This document shows positions 24,264-36,847 of a stretch of 64,000 nucleotides of DNA, piece by piece (positions within the stretch are counted from its first letter, which is position 1; each line of letters opens with the position of its first letter). The notes under the pieces were generated by a model, which saw nothing but the letters and a program-made list of their open reading frames with translations, made no database searches and was not told the origin of the DNA. The stretch covers positions 38,569,001 to 38,633,000 of the forward strand of contig NC_088355.1 in assembly GCF_036884655.1 (NCBI RefSeq). The letters run 5' to 3'. This DNA comes from Musa acuminata AAA Group (taxonomy: Eukaryota > Streptophyta > Magnoliopsida > Zingiberales > Musaceae). The position numbers and the translations under genes are program-made.

Positions 24264-27200
24264 ACTCTCATCTTAGTCCTACTTTTGTAATGATCCAACC
24301 TGGTTTTAAACTTGGTATCAGCAGAATTGCCCAGGAATTGGTGGGCATCAACCACAATCAATTGATTTCACCTGCTAATAACTGAATTGCGCAGCGATTT
24401 AAAAAGGCGCTCGGGCGAGGCGAGGCAAGGCCCGAGCGCCTCGCTAATCTCCCAGGCGACGCGCTTCGAACAAGCACTGCCTGGGCGCTCGCCCGAGCCC
24501 AGGCGCTGGGCGCTTCGGGCGAGCTCTTGGATTAACCAAGGCGACCGAACCAGGATTTTAGGTCTGGTTCGGTCTCCGATGGTTAGTTGGTTCAATCGAA
24601 CCAACTAAAACCGATATAAGTAACAACCCAACCCTAACCCTCGCTGCTGTTGCTCCCGATCTCGCTGCTCGCAAACTTTGCCGCTGTCGTCGCTCGCCGT
24701 TGTCGCTGCTCACAAACGCTGCCGCTGTCGCCGCTCACGCCTCCCGCTGCTCGCTGCTCGCCGCTGTCGCTGTCGCCGCTCGCGCTTCCCACTGCTCGCC
24801 GCTCTCGCTCCCGCTGTCGCCGCTCGCCGCTCCCGCTGTCGCCGCTCACCACTACCGCTTCCTCTTTTCTCAGTCAGCAGGCTCACCCCTTTATACTTTC
24901 TTTTAACAGTATACGTATACTGTATACTGTTAATATTATTAAGTTTATTTAAAATAATTAATTTTTAATACTGTTAATAGATTAATAATATATTATTTTG
25001 ATTTTAATACTGTTAATTTTTATTTATTTGAAATTATTGCTAGGTTTCTTAATACTGTTAATTTTATATCTTAGATTTTCTTAATTTAATAGTATATTTG
25101 TATTTAAAATTTTAAATAATTATATTTATTAATTATATTATATATTTTTATATTTTAGCGTCTCGCTTAGCTCGGGCAAGGGCCTAGCGCCTCGGGCGTT
25201 TTTGGACCTTGGCGCCTAGCGCTTTTTAAATCACTGGAATTGCGCTGTTCCCAAAATTCCTAGAACTAGAGTTGGCAGATTCAGAGTAATAAAGTGCCTT
25301 ATTGACAATCCTGATTGTGATAATGTGATCAGACCATCATTCTTAGGAACATGCTTTTGGGGCTCACGAAGGCATGTTTTGTACAAAATCTGCAAATCTT
25401 ATATGTTATAGCTAATTTTTTTCTTGTACTCATGGAACCTCTTTATGTTTGTCCGACAGTGAGACTGTCAAATTTGGTCATGTCACCTTCTTCTGGAATG
25501 GAAATCGATCTGGATATTTTAACCCATCCATGGAAGAATATGTTGAAATTCCTAGTGACTCAGGAATTACATTTAATGTTCAACCCAAGATGAAGGCTCT
25601 GGAAATTGCTGAGAAGGTTAGGGATGCTATTCTCAGTCGCAAGTTTGACCAGGTAAATAAATATATTTTTAGGAACAAGTGCTTATCTGTTTAGTATGGT
25701 AACTCATTAAGTTCTTACAGGTTCGTGTGAACCTACCTAATGGAGACATGGTAGGACATACAGGCGATATAGAGGCTACTGTTGTGGGTTGCAAGGCTGC
25801 TGATGAAGCTGTTAAGGTAATAATTGATGGTTGTAATGGCTTTTGCCATGCATATTTGCTGTGGTTGCATTAAGGATATCCTGAGATTATTTTCATTTAA
25901 AGTGCCTGCCCCTGTCTTCCCTGTTTGAACTGTTAGAAGGCAGAGAAGTTTTTTAATTAAACATTACCTTTTACTAAGAAACACACTTCTTACTTTAACT
26001 CTTCATTTGGTATTTTGTGATTATATTGTGTAAGAAATGTTTTTGTTGCATGATAATGTCCTTTATATTGCGGCTGACTTTTCTCTTTGTTTTAGTTGTT
26101 AGTTAGTCCAATGCCCACTTATATATTAGCTTTTCTCTTTGTTGATTTATTTCCTTTATGACACCATAGCCCCCATTGAACAATTTGAATCTCCTTCTTT
26201 AAATCAAAATTATTTCTGAGACAACTGACGGTAGTTTCAAATTAGTAAATAAAATATCATATGTTAATTCGTTGTCAGGTACTTTCTTTGTGATCGAAAC
26301 AATGATACTGAATTTTGAAGGACTTGATGCCTCTCTTTGCAGATCATTTTGGATGCCATAGAGCAAGTTGGTGGCATTTATGTTGTCACCGCAGACCATG
26401 GAAATGCTGAAGACATGGTAAAGAGAAACAAAACCGGCCAACCACAGCTCGACAAAGCTGGGAAGATTCAGATTCTCACTTCTCATACTCTTCAGCCTGT
26501 AAGTATACTGAAGTTAACTCTAAATGTCTATCAGAGCTTAATTTTAAAATTTTATAGTTTAATGTTAGTGTTTTTTTCCTTGCCTCCTTTTAATGACATT
26601 TCAGCGTAGCCTCATATTGTTGTTAAATTAATCTGAAAAAGTAATAGGTTTTTCCGTGGATGATAAGTCATTTAAGAATGCTGTTCTGGTCAGACGTGTA
26701 TGCTAACACATCATTTTCTCACCACTTGCCTTCACTGACAAATAAATCTTACACTTTGGTGTTTCATTTATTGTTCCATGTTATTAAGACAGAGGGGTCT
26801 GCAGGTTCCTTCCCTATCTACCATCTGAGCATAATGTTTGCATATGCTTCCACCTAAATTTCATAAGCCAATAATACGAATGAGGGTGCGCTAGGCTATT
26901 GTTAGTCAGATCCTATTTGTAGGAGATAGTTAGATCTCAGGTTGACAAGTTGACCATAATCTAGTTGGCTGATAACAAGTATGTGAGCATGTTGCTGACG
27001 TTGAGAGACATTCTGCATAATCTTATTCAGAATCAATTCTTGTTATGACAAACATAATTTTTCGGTTTTCTTTATTGGAACCATCCAGTTGATGAGATTC
27101 TTGGATAAGCTCTATTAAGCTGGCTGCATACATTGTCTACAAAGTGTAGATGTGATGTTCTATATACTATTTCTTTTCTTCATTGTGCACTCTAGAAACT

Positions 27201-27930
27201 CAATGTGGAATATTGAAGATATTTCAGACATGAACAGTCTTTTTCATTTCTGCTGATAAATTTTGGTCATTTACAAGTGCATAATTTGATCTTGATTCTG
27301 GTTGATGGTGGTTTTGATAATTTTTGAGTGCACAAAGTTATGGTCGAAAGGGATATCTTAATGGGGTCTCTTTTAAAGTTTAAACCGATTTGGAGGACTT
27401 GAATCTTACTAGATTTGTTGACTTTCATATGGCATTAGCAGTGCTGAACACCTTTTCATACAGACAGCAGTCTAGCTTGGTATAGAAGATGGATGGGAAA
27501 AATTGGGATTTTGAATGGAAGATCAGGTCTTATCGAGTGGGATGACATATATAGGGTCCACTTCAAGAAACTTCAAAACATCTGCATGTGCTACCTAAAG
27601 TCTTAGATCGAAGTGGTTCTCTTTATCAAAATTTATACAGCTTTCCTCGACATTTGATTGAACTTATTTTGGTTAATGAAAAACTGAGGTGAATCCATAA
27701 AAATGGATTTATGCTTCTGTTTTGGTTATGGATTCTTTGCTATTGATCTTATAAAACAATTGCAGGTTCCCATTGCCATAGGAGGCCCTGGGCTTGCATC
27801 TGGTGTCAGATTCCGCAAGGATGTGCCTGATGGTGGCCTGGCCAACGTCGCTGCCACCGTCATGAATCTTCATGGGTTCGAGGCGCCGACAGACTACGAA
27901 CCGACCCTCGTTGAAGTTGTTGACAACTAA
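20100..27930 (+). CDS. iPGAM: 2,3-bisphosphoglycerate-independent phosphoglycerate mutase
   Basis: Cytosolic glycolytic enzyme that converts 3-phosphoglycerate to 2-phosphoglycerate through a phosphoserine intermediate, using Mn/Co-type metals. Exons are 20100..20261, 22681..22808, 23024..23174, 23253..23456, 23752..24176, 25460..25652, 25721..25816, 26343..26498 and 27766..27930. They give 559 residues, the usual plant length. Landmarks are [12 protein letters not shown] (Asp-28, metal), [15 protein letters not shown] (Ser-81, nucleophile), [39 protein letters not shown] (Asp-471, His-472) and [11 protein letters not shown] (His-501). All active-site motifs are intact, so the gene should be functional. 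Introns carry a tandem array (intron 1), a hAT-like element (intron 5) and a CT tract near 24230-24260. The ATG fits the conserved start [16 protein letters not shown]. Confidence 0.97.
20297..22680. repeat. Six-copy ~403-bp tandem array filling iPGAM intron 1
   Basis: Unit starts (GTTATTTTG) fall at 20297, 20670, 21073, 21476, 21879 and 22282. Copies 2-5 are each 403 bp and almost identical; the one difference I noticed is CCATACGG for CCATGCGG in copy 5. Copy 1 (373 bp) lacks about 30 bases near its start. Copy 6 (399 bp) has many substitutions. Each unit ends in an acceptor-like TTGTAATTGTAG, and the last ends in the real acceptor TTGTAAAG. Confidence 0.95.
24392..25236. mobile_element. 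Non-autonomous hAT-type DNA transposon (845 bp) in iPGAM intron 5
   Basis: The left end CAGCGATTTAAAAAGGCGCT and the right end, read inverted as CAGTGATTTAAAAAGCGCT, form terminal inverted repeats. An exact 8-bp direct repeat GAATTGCG flanks both sides (24384-24391 and 25237-25244). CAGNG ends and an 8-bp target duplication are typical of the hAT superfamily. The interior is GC-rich on the left (CGCTCG and CGCTGTCGCC simple repeats) and AT-rich on the right, with no transposase. It would have been mobilised in trans, if at all. Confidence 0.88.
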
Positions 27931-28550
27931 TTAATAATTGCTGCTCTTCTTTTCTAGGCTGAATAGGCAAAAAAGGGTTGATCAAATAATCTTCTTTCGG
28001 ATACTTCAAGTTGCTCGTCCTCATGAGCAACATGACAATTTTGTTTCAATCATTTATCGTTATCTGTGATCGTGGAAAAATAATTTCCTTAATGCTATGT
28101 ATCTTTGTTATTTTTGTTACCTTATGGAGACAACTCGCATTTTGGCTGAGTAAACAAAAAATGATCACAGTTCCTTAACAACATGTGACATGCCTATTGC
28201 TCGTCTTTTTGATTCTGGACTTCGAATAAACTACACTTCTATTATGAAACCGTTTACCTTTGCGTGTTACGTAGTAGCTCCGATGCAAGTAGCGTTATTC
28301 GGACGGGAAATTGTCGTTCATAGTTACTTTGCTGGACGGACTTATTTTGACCTATTTTCTTGCAAATTTTCGATTATGCTGCTCCAAAGGTGTTTCCAAA
28401 GTCTTTATCACTGCATCTATTGGCCATTAATTTCAATCTCTATCACTGCCAGATCTCCAGCTTACTCTAGCGAGGCCCCACGAATATCCCGGTTCGTGAA
28501 TCCCGTCTCAACCTTTATCCTCTCAACGTCTGCCACAGCTGAAACGTATC
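27931..28550. other. Intergenic: iPGAM 3' UTR and DUF936 upstream
   Basis: Short intergenic interval with no supported coding region. The start is iPGAM 3' UTR; the last part leads into the DUF936 promoter. Confidence 0.7.
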
Positions 28551-28646
28551 AACCGTTTGACCCGTGTATTTATGACTCCCACGTGGAAGGCGCGCATTTC
28601 AAATTTTAAAACTACGGCGTCCGTTCCAACGTTCACTTAACGGCTA
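28551..28646 (+). promoter_or_regulatory. DUF936 promoter: TATA-like, G-box and MSA-like elements
   Basis: TATTTATG lies at 28567-28574 and the G-box core CACGTG at 28580-28585. AACGG/CCGTT cores occur at 28551-28560 (reverse strand), 28621-28625 and 28636-28646. The last, CTTAACGGCTA, matches the MSA consensus YCYAACGGYYA at 10 of 11 positions. MSA elements bind MYB3R factors and drive G2/M expression in plants; their use here is inference. Confidence 0.45.
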
Positions 28647-28730
28647 CTCGCCTCTTCGCTCTCTCTTATCATCTGTTCCACATTGTATCCAGGAAGCATT
28701 TCATTGGAGTCTTCTTCGTATTCGCTGCCG

Positions 28731-31137
28731 ATGGCGTCGCTCACGCCGGGCGTCCTCCTCAAGCTTCTCCAATCGATGAACAGCGACGCCCGGGTCGCCG
28801 GCGAGCATCGCTCCTCCGTGCTTCAGGTTACCGGCATCGTCCCCGCCATCTCCGCCTCCGCCGAAGAGTATCTCTGGCCCTCCCATGGCTTCTGCCTCCA
28901 GCTCTCTGACTCCGCCAACTCCACCTACGTCGCCCTCTCCGACGCTGATGCCGATGTCGTCCTCTCCAGCCGCCCCCTGCTCGGTCAGCTCGTCCACGTC
29001 GACCGCCTCCAGTTCGCCTATCCCGTACCCCGCGCCATCGGGCTCCGGGCCGTTCCCGGCTCCCGACCATACCCCTTCCTCGGATCTCCCGACCCCCTCG
29101 TGGCCCGCTCTTCCCCCGACCACCGCGGCTTTGTCATCCAACCCGCCTCCCCCACCGATGCCGGCCATCCCTTCCACTTCTCTTCGTCCCTCGGATCCAA
29201 TCCCTCCCGCCTGGAGGAAGAGAAAAGAACCGTCTTTGCCGCTAAGGAGAACGTGGTCAGCTCCGGTAAGAACCACGGAGATGCTGCCCAAAAGCCGCGG
29301 CGGTTCCCATCTCCCGCTGCAGCGAAGATGGCCGCCAGGAAGAGTGGCCCCGGTAGCGGTAACGGTTCAGGGGAGCAGCCGCGTGATCCCTCTCCGGTCC
29401 TGAAGATGAGCTCGCGGCCTTCATCGCCTGCATCGATGGGGAGGGCGGCCTCGAGGGCGTCGTCACCCATCCCGTCCAAGTGCGAGGTGCCAAGCCTGGT
29501 GGCGGCAAAGGAGGAGAACCGGAGAGTGGCAAGAGAGCCTGCGATCATCGTGCCATCAAGATACCGGCAGCCCTCCCCAGTGCGGAAGGCGGCAGCATCA
29601 CCGATGGGGAGGAGGGGCTCCATGTCCCCGGCGCGACGGCCGTCTGGCGGGTTGAAGGTGTCCTCACCAGCGGCTGGGGAGGGTGGTGGGAAGAAGAAGG
29701 TAGGACTGGTGGTTGCAGGGATCTCGAGGGCGTCCGACGCGCTCGTGAGTTCCGTGAAGTCAATCAGGAAGAGCTGGGACGATCCATCGGCAAGCGCGGT
29801 TGGTTCTGAGTCCAAAGAGAAGGGAGGATCGAAGAGCAAGGTGGATAAAGAGTCTATCTTGAGAACTCAGGTGACGAACACTATATTTCCTCTGTCCTCT
29901 TCTACATTTGTCATGATAGGATGCATCGAACATGTTCATCTTGTCAAGATCTTATGATCTTGCATTACGATCTCATTGGATCATTAGGAGTATTGAAGGG
30001 ATGTGTTCTTGTGTTAAATGGGATGCATCTCCTTCAAAATTGATCTTAGGTTGCTATATCAAGGCGATTGAGCGACGCTGGAGGACTACCAAACAGTAAT
30101 GAGGAGGCAGCTTCCAATGATATGCCAAGAACGAGTAGAAATATGGAATCCTTCTCCGAGTCAGAGAAACCAAACAGCATGTCCCCGAGAGTTACTGTTC
30201 ATGCCAGGAAGTGGACTGATGGCAGCGTCCCGTTCGGCTCTGTCTCTAATAACCTTGCGAGGCTGGGGAAGGTATATAGCTGTCGCTCAAGACATTCATA
30301 GTTCTTGCAATTAAAAGGTCTATATCTCATCGTCTTCCTGGCACCACAGGAGGCACTTCACAGAAGAAACAGCGCCTCCACAGCTGCAGCTGAGGCTCTG
30401 GAAGAAGCCCTGGTCACTGAATCTGTTGTCAGGAGTCTAAGGTGGGTGACCTGACCTTTTCTCCAGTTCTTAGCTAACAAAAGCTATTCCATCTCATGTT
30501 GTTTCATGATCTTTTCTCCCGCAGCATGTTTTCTGATCTCTGTTCGGCATCCAAGCCCGGCAACCCCGTGCCAACAATCGATCGATTCCTATCGGTCTAC
30601 GGCTATGTCTTGAGGTGGTGTGGTACTGCCGAGTCTCCGTCTGCTGGCCGCAAAGCTGATGGGCCGAAGGATACGATGCTATGGGTTGAGGCGGCATTGG
30701 CCACTGACCTCGAAGTTCTTCATCTAATAAGCAAGGAGACAGAGTGCCTACCAAAACCGCCATTTCCCCAAGTGGATCCTCCAAGAGAAGAAAGCCCAGC
30801 AAACACCGGGACGAGAGGCCGCGGAGTGAGTGAAACAGTGGATCTGGCTAAAGCTCTTAGACGCGAAATGCAGATTTGGTTCATGAAGTTTGTGGAGGAA
30901 GCAATGGATGTGGGTTTCCGTTTACTTGGCGAGAACGCAGACAACAACAAGGTTGCAGCAGTTCTGTCACAGCTGAAGCGGATCAACGATTGGTTGGATG
31001 GGGTGATGGGGAGGACGGCGGAGGCGGAGGAGGCACTGAAGGAGAAGATCGAGCGGCTGAAGCGCAAGATATATGGGTTTGTCATCACTCATGTGGGATC
31101 TGCGTTTGATGCTTCACTTTCATTTGCAACGGCTTAA
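28731..31137 (+). CDS. DUF936 family protein
   Basis: Plant-specific protein with a DUF936 N-terminal region ([19 protein letters not shown] ... [12 protein letters not shown], about residues 1-115). Its function is not firmly known to me. Exons are 28731..29870, 30050..30271, 30350..30441 and 30525..31137, giving 688 residues. The middle (about 150-380) is low-complexity, rich in Ser, Pro, Arg and Lys, and probably disordered. The conserved C-terminal part starts at about 385 with ISRRLSD, then [51 protein letters not shown] and a helical end. I chose Met-1 at 28731 because [13 protein letters not shown] is the family N-terminus; an in-frame ATG at 28683 would add 16 residues. Exon 1 is strongly GC-rich and throws long open frames on the opposite strand. 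Confidence 0.92.
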
Positions 31138-31503
31138 GCAAAGCCACAATGCTTTTGGAGCTAAGATTATGATGTACAGCCTTTGAATCCCATTGATGAG
31201 TGCTTGTCTTGGATGCTAATGTATTCTTGTTAGCTTTTGGAATAAAATCAAATAGTTTTTTTCTTTTTTGCGTGAATTTGTTTGGAAGCAATGAAGAACA
31301 TTTCGGAACTTACAGAAACTTGTTAATGATAGAAACTTGTAAATGAAAAAAGAGAGAGAGATAAATTTCTAAAAAAATAGTAAGTTTTTATTTTTTTTAT
31401 TTTCCTCACATAGCATTCTTTTTATTTTAAATTTATTCCCGCATAGTATTTTTTTATTTTTTTAAAAAATAAGATTATTTCTAGTTTTTATTTTGTCGGT
31501 TAT

Positions 31504-31774
31504 CGTCGTTATACCCTTGTTTGTCACTACACTCTCATGCTCGTTTGTGTAAGAATAAGAATGATCTACCAATCTTTGAAAGGGATATAGATCTACTCAA
31601 TGAGTAGATAAGAAATATTGAGGAAATATTTAAGTCGTCGTTATACCCTTGTTTGTTACTGCACTCTCATGCTCGTTTGTGTAAGAATAAGAATGATCTA
31701 TCAATATTTGAAGGGGATATAGATCTATTCATAACTGATGAGTAGATAAGAAATATTGAGGAAATATTTAAGTC
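31504..31774. repeat. 132-bp tandem duplication, two copies
   Basis: Copy 1 begins CGTCGTTATACCCTTGTTTG at 31504 and copy 2 with the same bases at 31636. The second copy carries a short insertion (TAACTGATGAG region). It lies just upstream of the gypsy remnant and may belong to its leader. Confidence 0.88.
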
Positions 31775-31799
31775 CGTAAAGATTCTAGAATATTTATTT

Positions 31800-34700
31800 A
31801 TGCAACTTATATGTTGCGTAAAGATACTTGTCATTAGTAACATGCAAGAAAGATGACCTATGAAAGATTTAAGAAGATCTTTTACTAAAAGTATTTAAGT
31901 GTAGTACACCAATTAATCAAAATGATAGAATTTATTAACCTTAAATAAGAAGAATAATTGGTGATGAATTAAGGAGTTATCCTGATTTGCACCCAATATT
32001 GTTAGCATTAATCCATTGAGAGTGTGAAGATAATTAGAATGTGAAGATAACAATAAGTGCCATAGATATTTCCTATTCTCTGATTATGAAAAAGGCTTTA
32101 GAGGCAGAGAAGGCCTAGCAAAGAATTCTCTAAGCCTCATGATATATTAAGAAAATTTTTGGCACCAAGCTCTCGAATTTTGAAAAGCAAAAGAAAATGA
32201 TACCTAAGTAATTGACAATAATGTGGGCAACCCAAACGTCATATACAAGGAAAAAGTAGATCAAACACCCTAATCTTCTTACCTATCTCATACGCAAAGA
32301 TCCACTTGTAATGAATATGAAAAGCATTATACGGGGGAAAATGGCTTAAAGGTAAACGATGTTTTTGGTGTGAAAAGTTAGGTCATTTAGTAAGGAATTA
32401 CATAACAATCTCATCAGAATAGAAAAAAGCACCAGACAAAAATCCTTGAGTGAGATATTTATTTATAATATTTTCTTACATGAATTAATTGATTTTGATA
32501 GCTTTGCATCGCTAAATTATGTGGGAAAACGGGCAAACCGCATTGTATGTAATATATTATATAGTTGTTCTAACAAAGGATATAATATATTTAGATCAAG
32601 GATTAAGATCTTATCCGATCATCGACAATGAATTAATTATGAATCTAATAATATTGAATGTATAATATTTTAATATTATATTAGACATAGATTGATTGTC
32701 TAAACATCTTTCATTGACTAAAATGTATTTCAACCTCTAGGGTTAGCAATATTTATATTTGTTGGTTCTAAAGAAAAGATACCAATTTTTTTTATTTCAA
32801 CAATGAAAGCAAGGATACTCTTAAATGATGGATGCATAGGATATTTAACAAATGTGATAGTTTTTATTGATGACATTTTGATATATTCATACTCTAAGGA
32901 GGAACACATAGAATAAATAAAAACAACCTTGAGTATCTTGAAGGAAAATTAATTTTATGCAAAGCATAAGAATTATGAATTATGACTAGAGTAGATAACA
33001 AATTTTTAAGCATAATGTATCCAAGGAAGTGATCTTAATGGATCTAACTATAGTAATAGTTAGTAATTGGCATAGGCTGACTACTATAATGAAAGTAAGG
33101 AGTTTTCTTGGATGACAGTTTATTACAAATATTTTGTGAAAGGATTATCTAAGATAGCATCACCTCTCACCTAATTAATAAGAAAAAATATTAAATTTGA
33201 ATGGACTGGTGCTTGTGAAATTAGTTTCCAAGAACTAAAAAGAGATTAGCTTTAACTCTAATTCTACATCAAAAAATGGTCTAGAATGTGTTTTAATACA
33301 AAATGATAGAGTTATATCTTATGCCTTAAGACAATTAAAATATTATGAGAAAAGTTATCTAACTTATAATTTAAAATTAATTATGATGATGTTTGTCCTA
33401 AAAATTAGGTGATATTACTTTTATGAGGAGAAATATGAAATATACACTGATCACAAGAGTTTAAAATATTTCTTTACTCAAAAAGAACTGAATATGAGAC
33501 AGAGGAGATGACTAGAGTTAGCAAGAGATTATGATTGTGTGATCAATTATTATCTTGGAAAAGTGAATATAGTTGTTGATACATTGGGTAGAAAGTTAGT
33601 TAATTTAGTTGTTTTATCAACCATTCAAAAACCTTTCTATATAGAAATATAAAATTTTAAATATGAGATAATTCTTAAAAGTTAATTGAGAGATTGACAA
33701 CACTATCACTGCAGACAACCCCTTTGAGAAAAAAATTATAGATTAAAGATCCTTATTTAAACCGATTGTAGTCTAAGATTAAGGTAGAGAAAAGAAATGA
33801 GTTTTACATTGATGAATGGGTAATCATATTTTGGGATAGAATATGTGTACTAAAGAAACCACATAAAATAAATTTTTTTAACAAAGTCATACTTAAAATT
33901 ATACTCAATGCATCTTGGAATAACAAAGATGTACAGAGATATAAAAGAGCACTAGTGGCCAGAAATGAAGAGAGATATGATTCAATTTGTTGAAAAGTAT
34001 CTCATATGTCAGCAAATCAAAATAGAACACTAAAGAATAATAAGTACATAAATACTCCAATAGAAATAGAAAAATGTTAGTATAGATTTTGTCATATGTT
34101 TGCCTAGACTAGCAAGAGGCATGATGAAATTTAGATCATTGTGGATAGGTTAACCAAGACAACCCACTTGCTACCTATTTGTGTTAATTATTTCATGGAT
34201 TATTATGCTCAATTATATACCGAAGAGATAATTAGACTTCATGGTGTATTGGTGTTCATTATGTCAAATAGAGATTTCATATTCATATTAGAATTTTGGA
34301 GGAGTCTACGTAAGACACTGAGGATAAAGTTAGCTTTTAACACTGTTTTTCATTCTCAAACAAATGACGAATCAAAAGAATCATTTAGATATTAGAAAAT
34401 ATGCTAAGAGCTAATGTTTACTTTTGATAGAGTTTGTCTACAATAATAGTTACTAGACAATCATTAGGATGACACTATTTAAGGCACTGTATGACAAAAA
34501 ATATAGATCACTTATTCATCAGAGTAAGATGGATAAAAAAAATATTTAGAACTAGATTTGGTGAGAGAAATATCACTAGTAGTAGAAAAGATTTGTCAAG
34601 GTAACACAAAACAGCCAATAAAATATTTTTAAGGATGACACCAATAAAAAATGTTATGATGTTTGAGAAGAAAGAAAAACTAAATTCTTGACATATATGA

Positions 34701-35060
34701 CTATACAATTTTTTTGATAAAATTGATGATGTAACCTACATACTAGCCTTATCGCCTGCATTAGCTAAGGTGCATAATGTATTTCACATATCAATGTTGA
34801 GGAAGTATATTTCATATCATTCTCATGTCCTATGTCATGAAAGAACAACCAATAGAATTGGATAAAAATTTGATATACGAGGAATAAGCTATATAGATTT
34901 TTGATAGAAAAGAGAAAAAATTTTGTAATAAGAAGATTATTTTAATCAAAGTGTTATGAAAGAATCATCTAACAAAGGAAGTAACTTGGGGAAAAAAAGA
35001 AGAGATACAAGAGTAATATCAAATTTTGAGGATAAATTTTTTATTAGGAGGAGAGGATTG
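31800..35060 (+). mobile_element. Decayed Ty3/gypsy LTR retrotransposon (gag-pol remnant)
   Basis: Fragments in changing frames read in gag-pol order. A zinc knuckle CFWCEKLGHLVRNY (last Cys replaced) lies near 32360. The reverse-transcriptase core FIDDILIYS is near 32861. RNase H pieces are FEWTGACEISFQELK (33195) and DHKSLKYFFTQKELN (33450). Integrase pieces are EHWWPEMKRDMIQFVEKYLICQ (33945, part shown) and DRLTKTTHLLPICVNYF (34144). Then come VFHISMLRKYI (34780) and NHLTKEVTWGKKEE (34965). A purine tract precedes TGTAGTGCC at 35059, a likely 3' LTR start. Many stops and frameshifts make it inactive. No matching 5' LTR was found. Confidence 0.85.
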
Positions 35061-36370
35061 TAGTGCCTCAGTATCACACACATTGAATTACAATTAGTAT
35101 GCACTAGTTTTTTCAACTACTTTTAAGTAACTTAGACTTTGAATTTTGTATGATCTATTGCAATTCTAACATATCTGATATGATCTTAATATGAGATCAG
35201 TACAAACAGTTATAATTATTCTAATTTAAGGTACTTCAAATCTCTCGTTGGATTCTATTTAAACTGAATTGACCCTTAGAGATATGATTAAACTATATCC
35301 TTTTGATATATTTTACATGGTGCCCTTAAAGTTATATGAGATTTAGAATTGAATGAATATCACCTGTGCACTAATTTTATGAGATTTAGAGCTCTTGTGT
35401 CTTAAACTATATCCTTTTGATTCATTTGATCTTTTTGATCTTCAGTAATATTGGGATGAAATAAATAAGTTCTACCAAACTCTATTCTACCAAATTTCAT
35501 AATTGTTATCAAATAAATAAAATACTCATTTTAACGGTTTAGATAATTTTCACCTTTGAAAATAGGAAGAAATTGATTAGACATACTTACTATGTTATCT
35601 TCTTATTTTTTTATTTTCACCTTCTAAATCTATTAGTTAATCCTTTTTTATTAATCAATATATTCTTATTGATTTTCTTCCAATCAGAGCTATGATAACA
35701 CACTTATTGACTTCCTATAGAACTTAAATATAAAAAAAATAAAAAGGAATAAGAGCATATTTTATATTAGTTAAAAAATAAAATATATTTTTTTAAAGAA
35801 TAAATTAAATAACCATAGCTCAATAAATCTTCTTATCCTTATAATTTTAATCTAAATTCTTATTTTTATTATATTTAATATTAATTATTTGAATTAATTT
35901 TATTAACATGGAGATTAGTGTCATGTTGGAGGTAGTAGTGTGTGTTCATAACGCCAACTACACAACCTTCTCCCATGCCCCCAAACAGCTATGCCCACCT
36001 CCAATATCATGGGGCCCGAGTCGGGGGGTCGTCATGGCACCCTATCAGATCCGAGGTACTCCGGCTTGTCCTAGTGGTGGAGGTCGACCAAATCACGATA
36101 GGGTTGGATGGCCTCTTGGAGGATGTCGTCGTAGGGATGATGGCATTCAATGCGAATATGAGGTTGTCAAGTCGCATCACCCTCTTAGCCTGGTAATGCA
36201 CCACGTGGTAGCCACCTCCGATTGCCACGTAGTCATCGACGTCTCTAATCTCAAGGTGCGAAGCCAGGAATGCACTCACACGGCTAAGCTTTAACGGCAC
36301 TTGGCCAGTGAGGGGACGCCACAGAAATATCATCTTATATATATACATATATATATATATATACATATAG

Positions 36371-36431
<61 letters not shown>

Positions 36432-36847
36432 GATCAACAATAAACTCTCCCCTCGCGACAAACAATTATTTTCATTCTTATATCTAAGCTAATATAAGTC
36501 AATTTACACATTAATTTACATGTCTTTCTACCAGCTTTAGGTTTCAGATATGAAGCAAGTGCATCGTTGGCTTTGCAGCATCACATAGCGTTCCTCCTTT
36601 CCGAAGACATCTTTTTCTATGTTTGGAATCTGAGAGCATTTGCTCTTTCCAGCATCGACAGAATAGCATATGATTCTTACTGCATGAAGCAGCAAGAGGC
36701 AGTCACTCCCGTCTTAAGTGCTCATCCGGTAGGCATCGAATCACCTCGTCAGCAAGCAAGGAAACAAAGCTTTGCCTCCTGCAGCGCCGGTTCAAGTCGA
36801 AGTCTCGCCCCACCGTCTTCTGTTTCTGGTGATTAAGCTCCTCGACC
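35061..36847. other. Gypsy 3' flank and unrecognised intergenic sequence
   Basis: The first several hundred bases may be the decayed 3' LTR. From 35908 to 36330 the sequence is GC-richer, with open frames on both strands that match no family I know (minus frame with SHLEIRDVDDYVAIGGGYH). This may be a gene or transposon fragment. Bases 36500-36847 are the probable promoter and leader of the C2 gene. Confidence 0.5.
36336..36427. repeat. Compound (TA)n microsatellite
   Basis: Alternating T/A interrupted by CAT and AGCT, then pure (TA)n from about 36373 to 36427. Confidence 0.95.

Noticed and set aside
24620..24640. Telomere-like CCCTAACCCT.
   Set aside because: Only one or two units here and near 38826 and 49608. 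Too short for an interstitial telomere array.
29018..29839. 273-codon open frame on the minus strand.
   Set aside because: It lies antisense to GC-rich exon 1 of the DUF936 gene, whose plus-strand frame matches a known family. High GC removes stop codons.
31504..31774. Pair of direct repeats considered as LTRs of the gypsy remnant.
   Set aside because: The two copies are head to tail with no sequence between them, so they are a tandem duplication and not an LTR pair.
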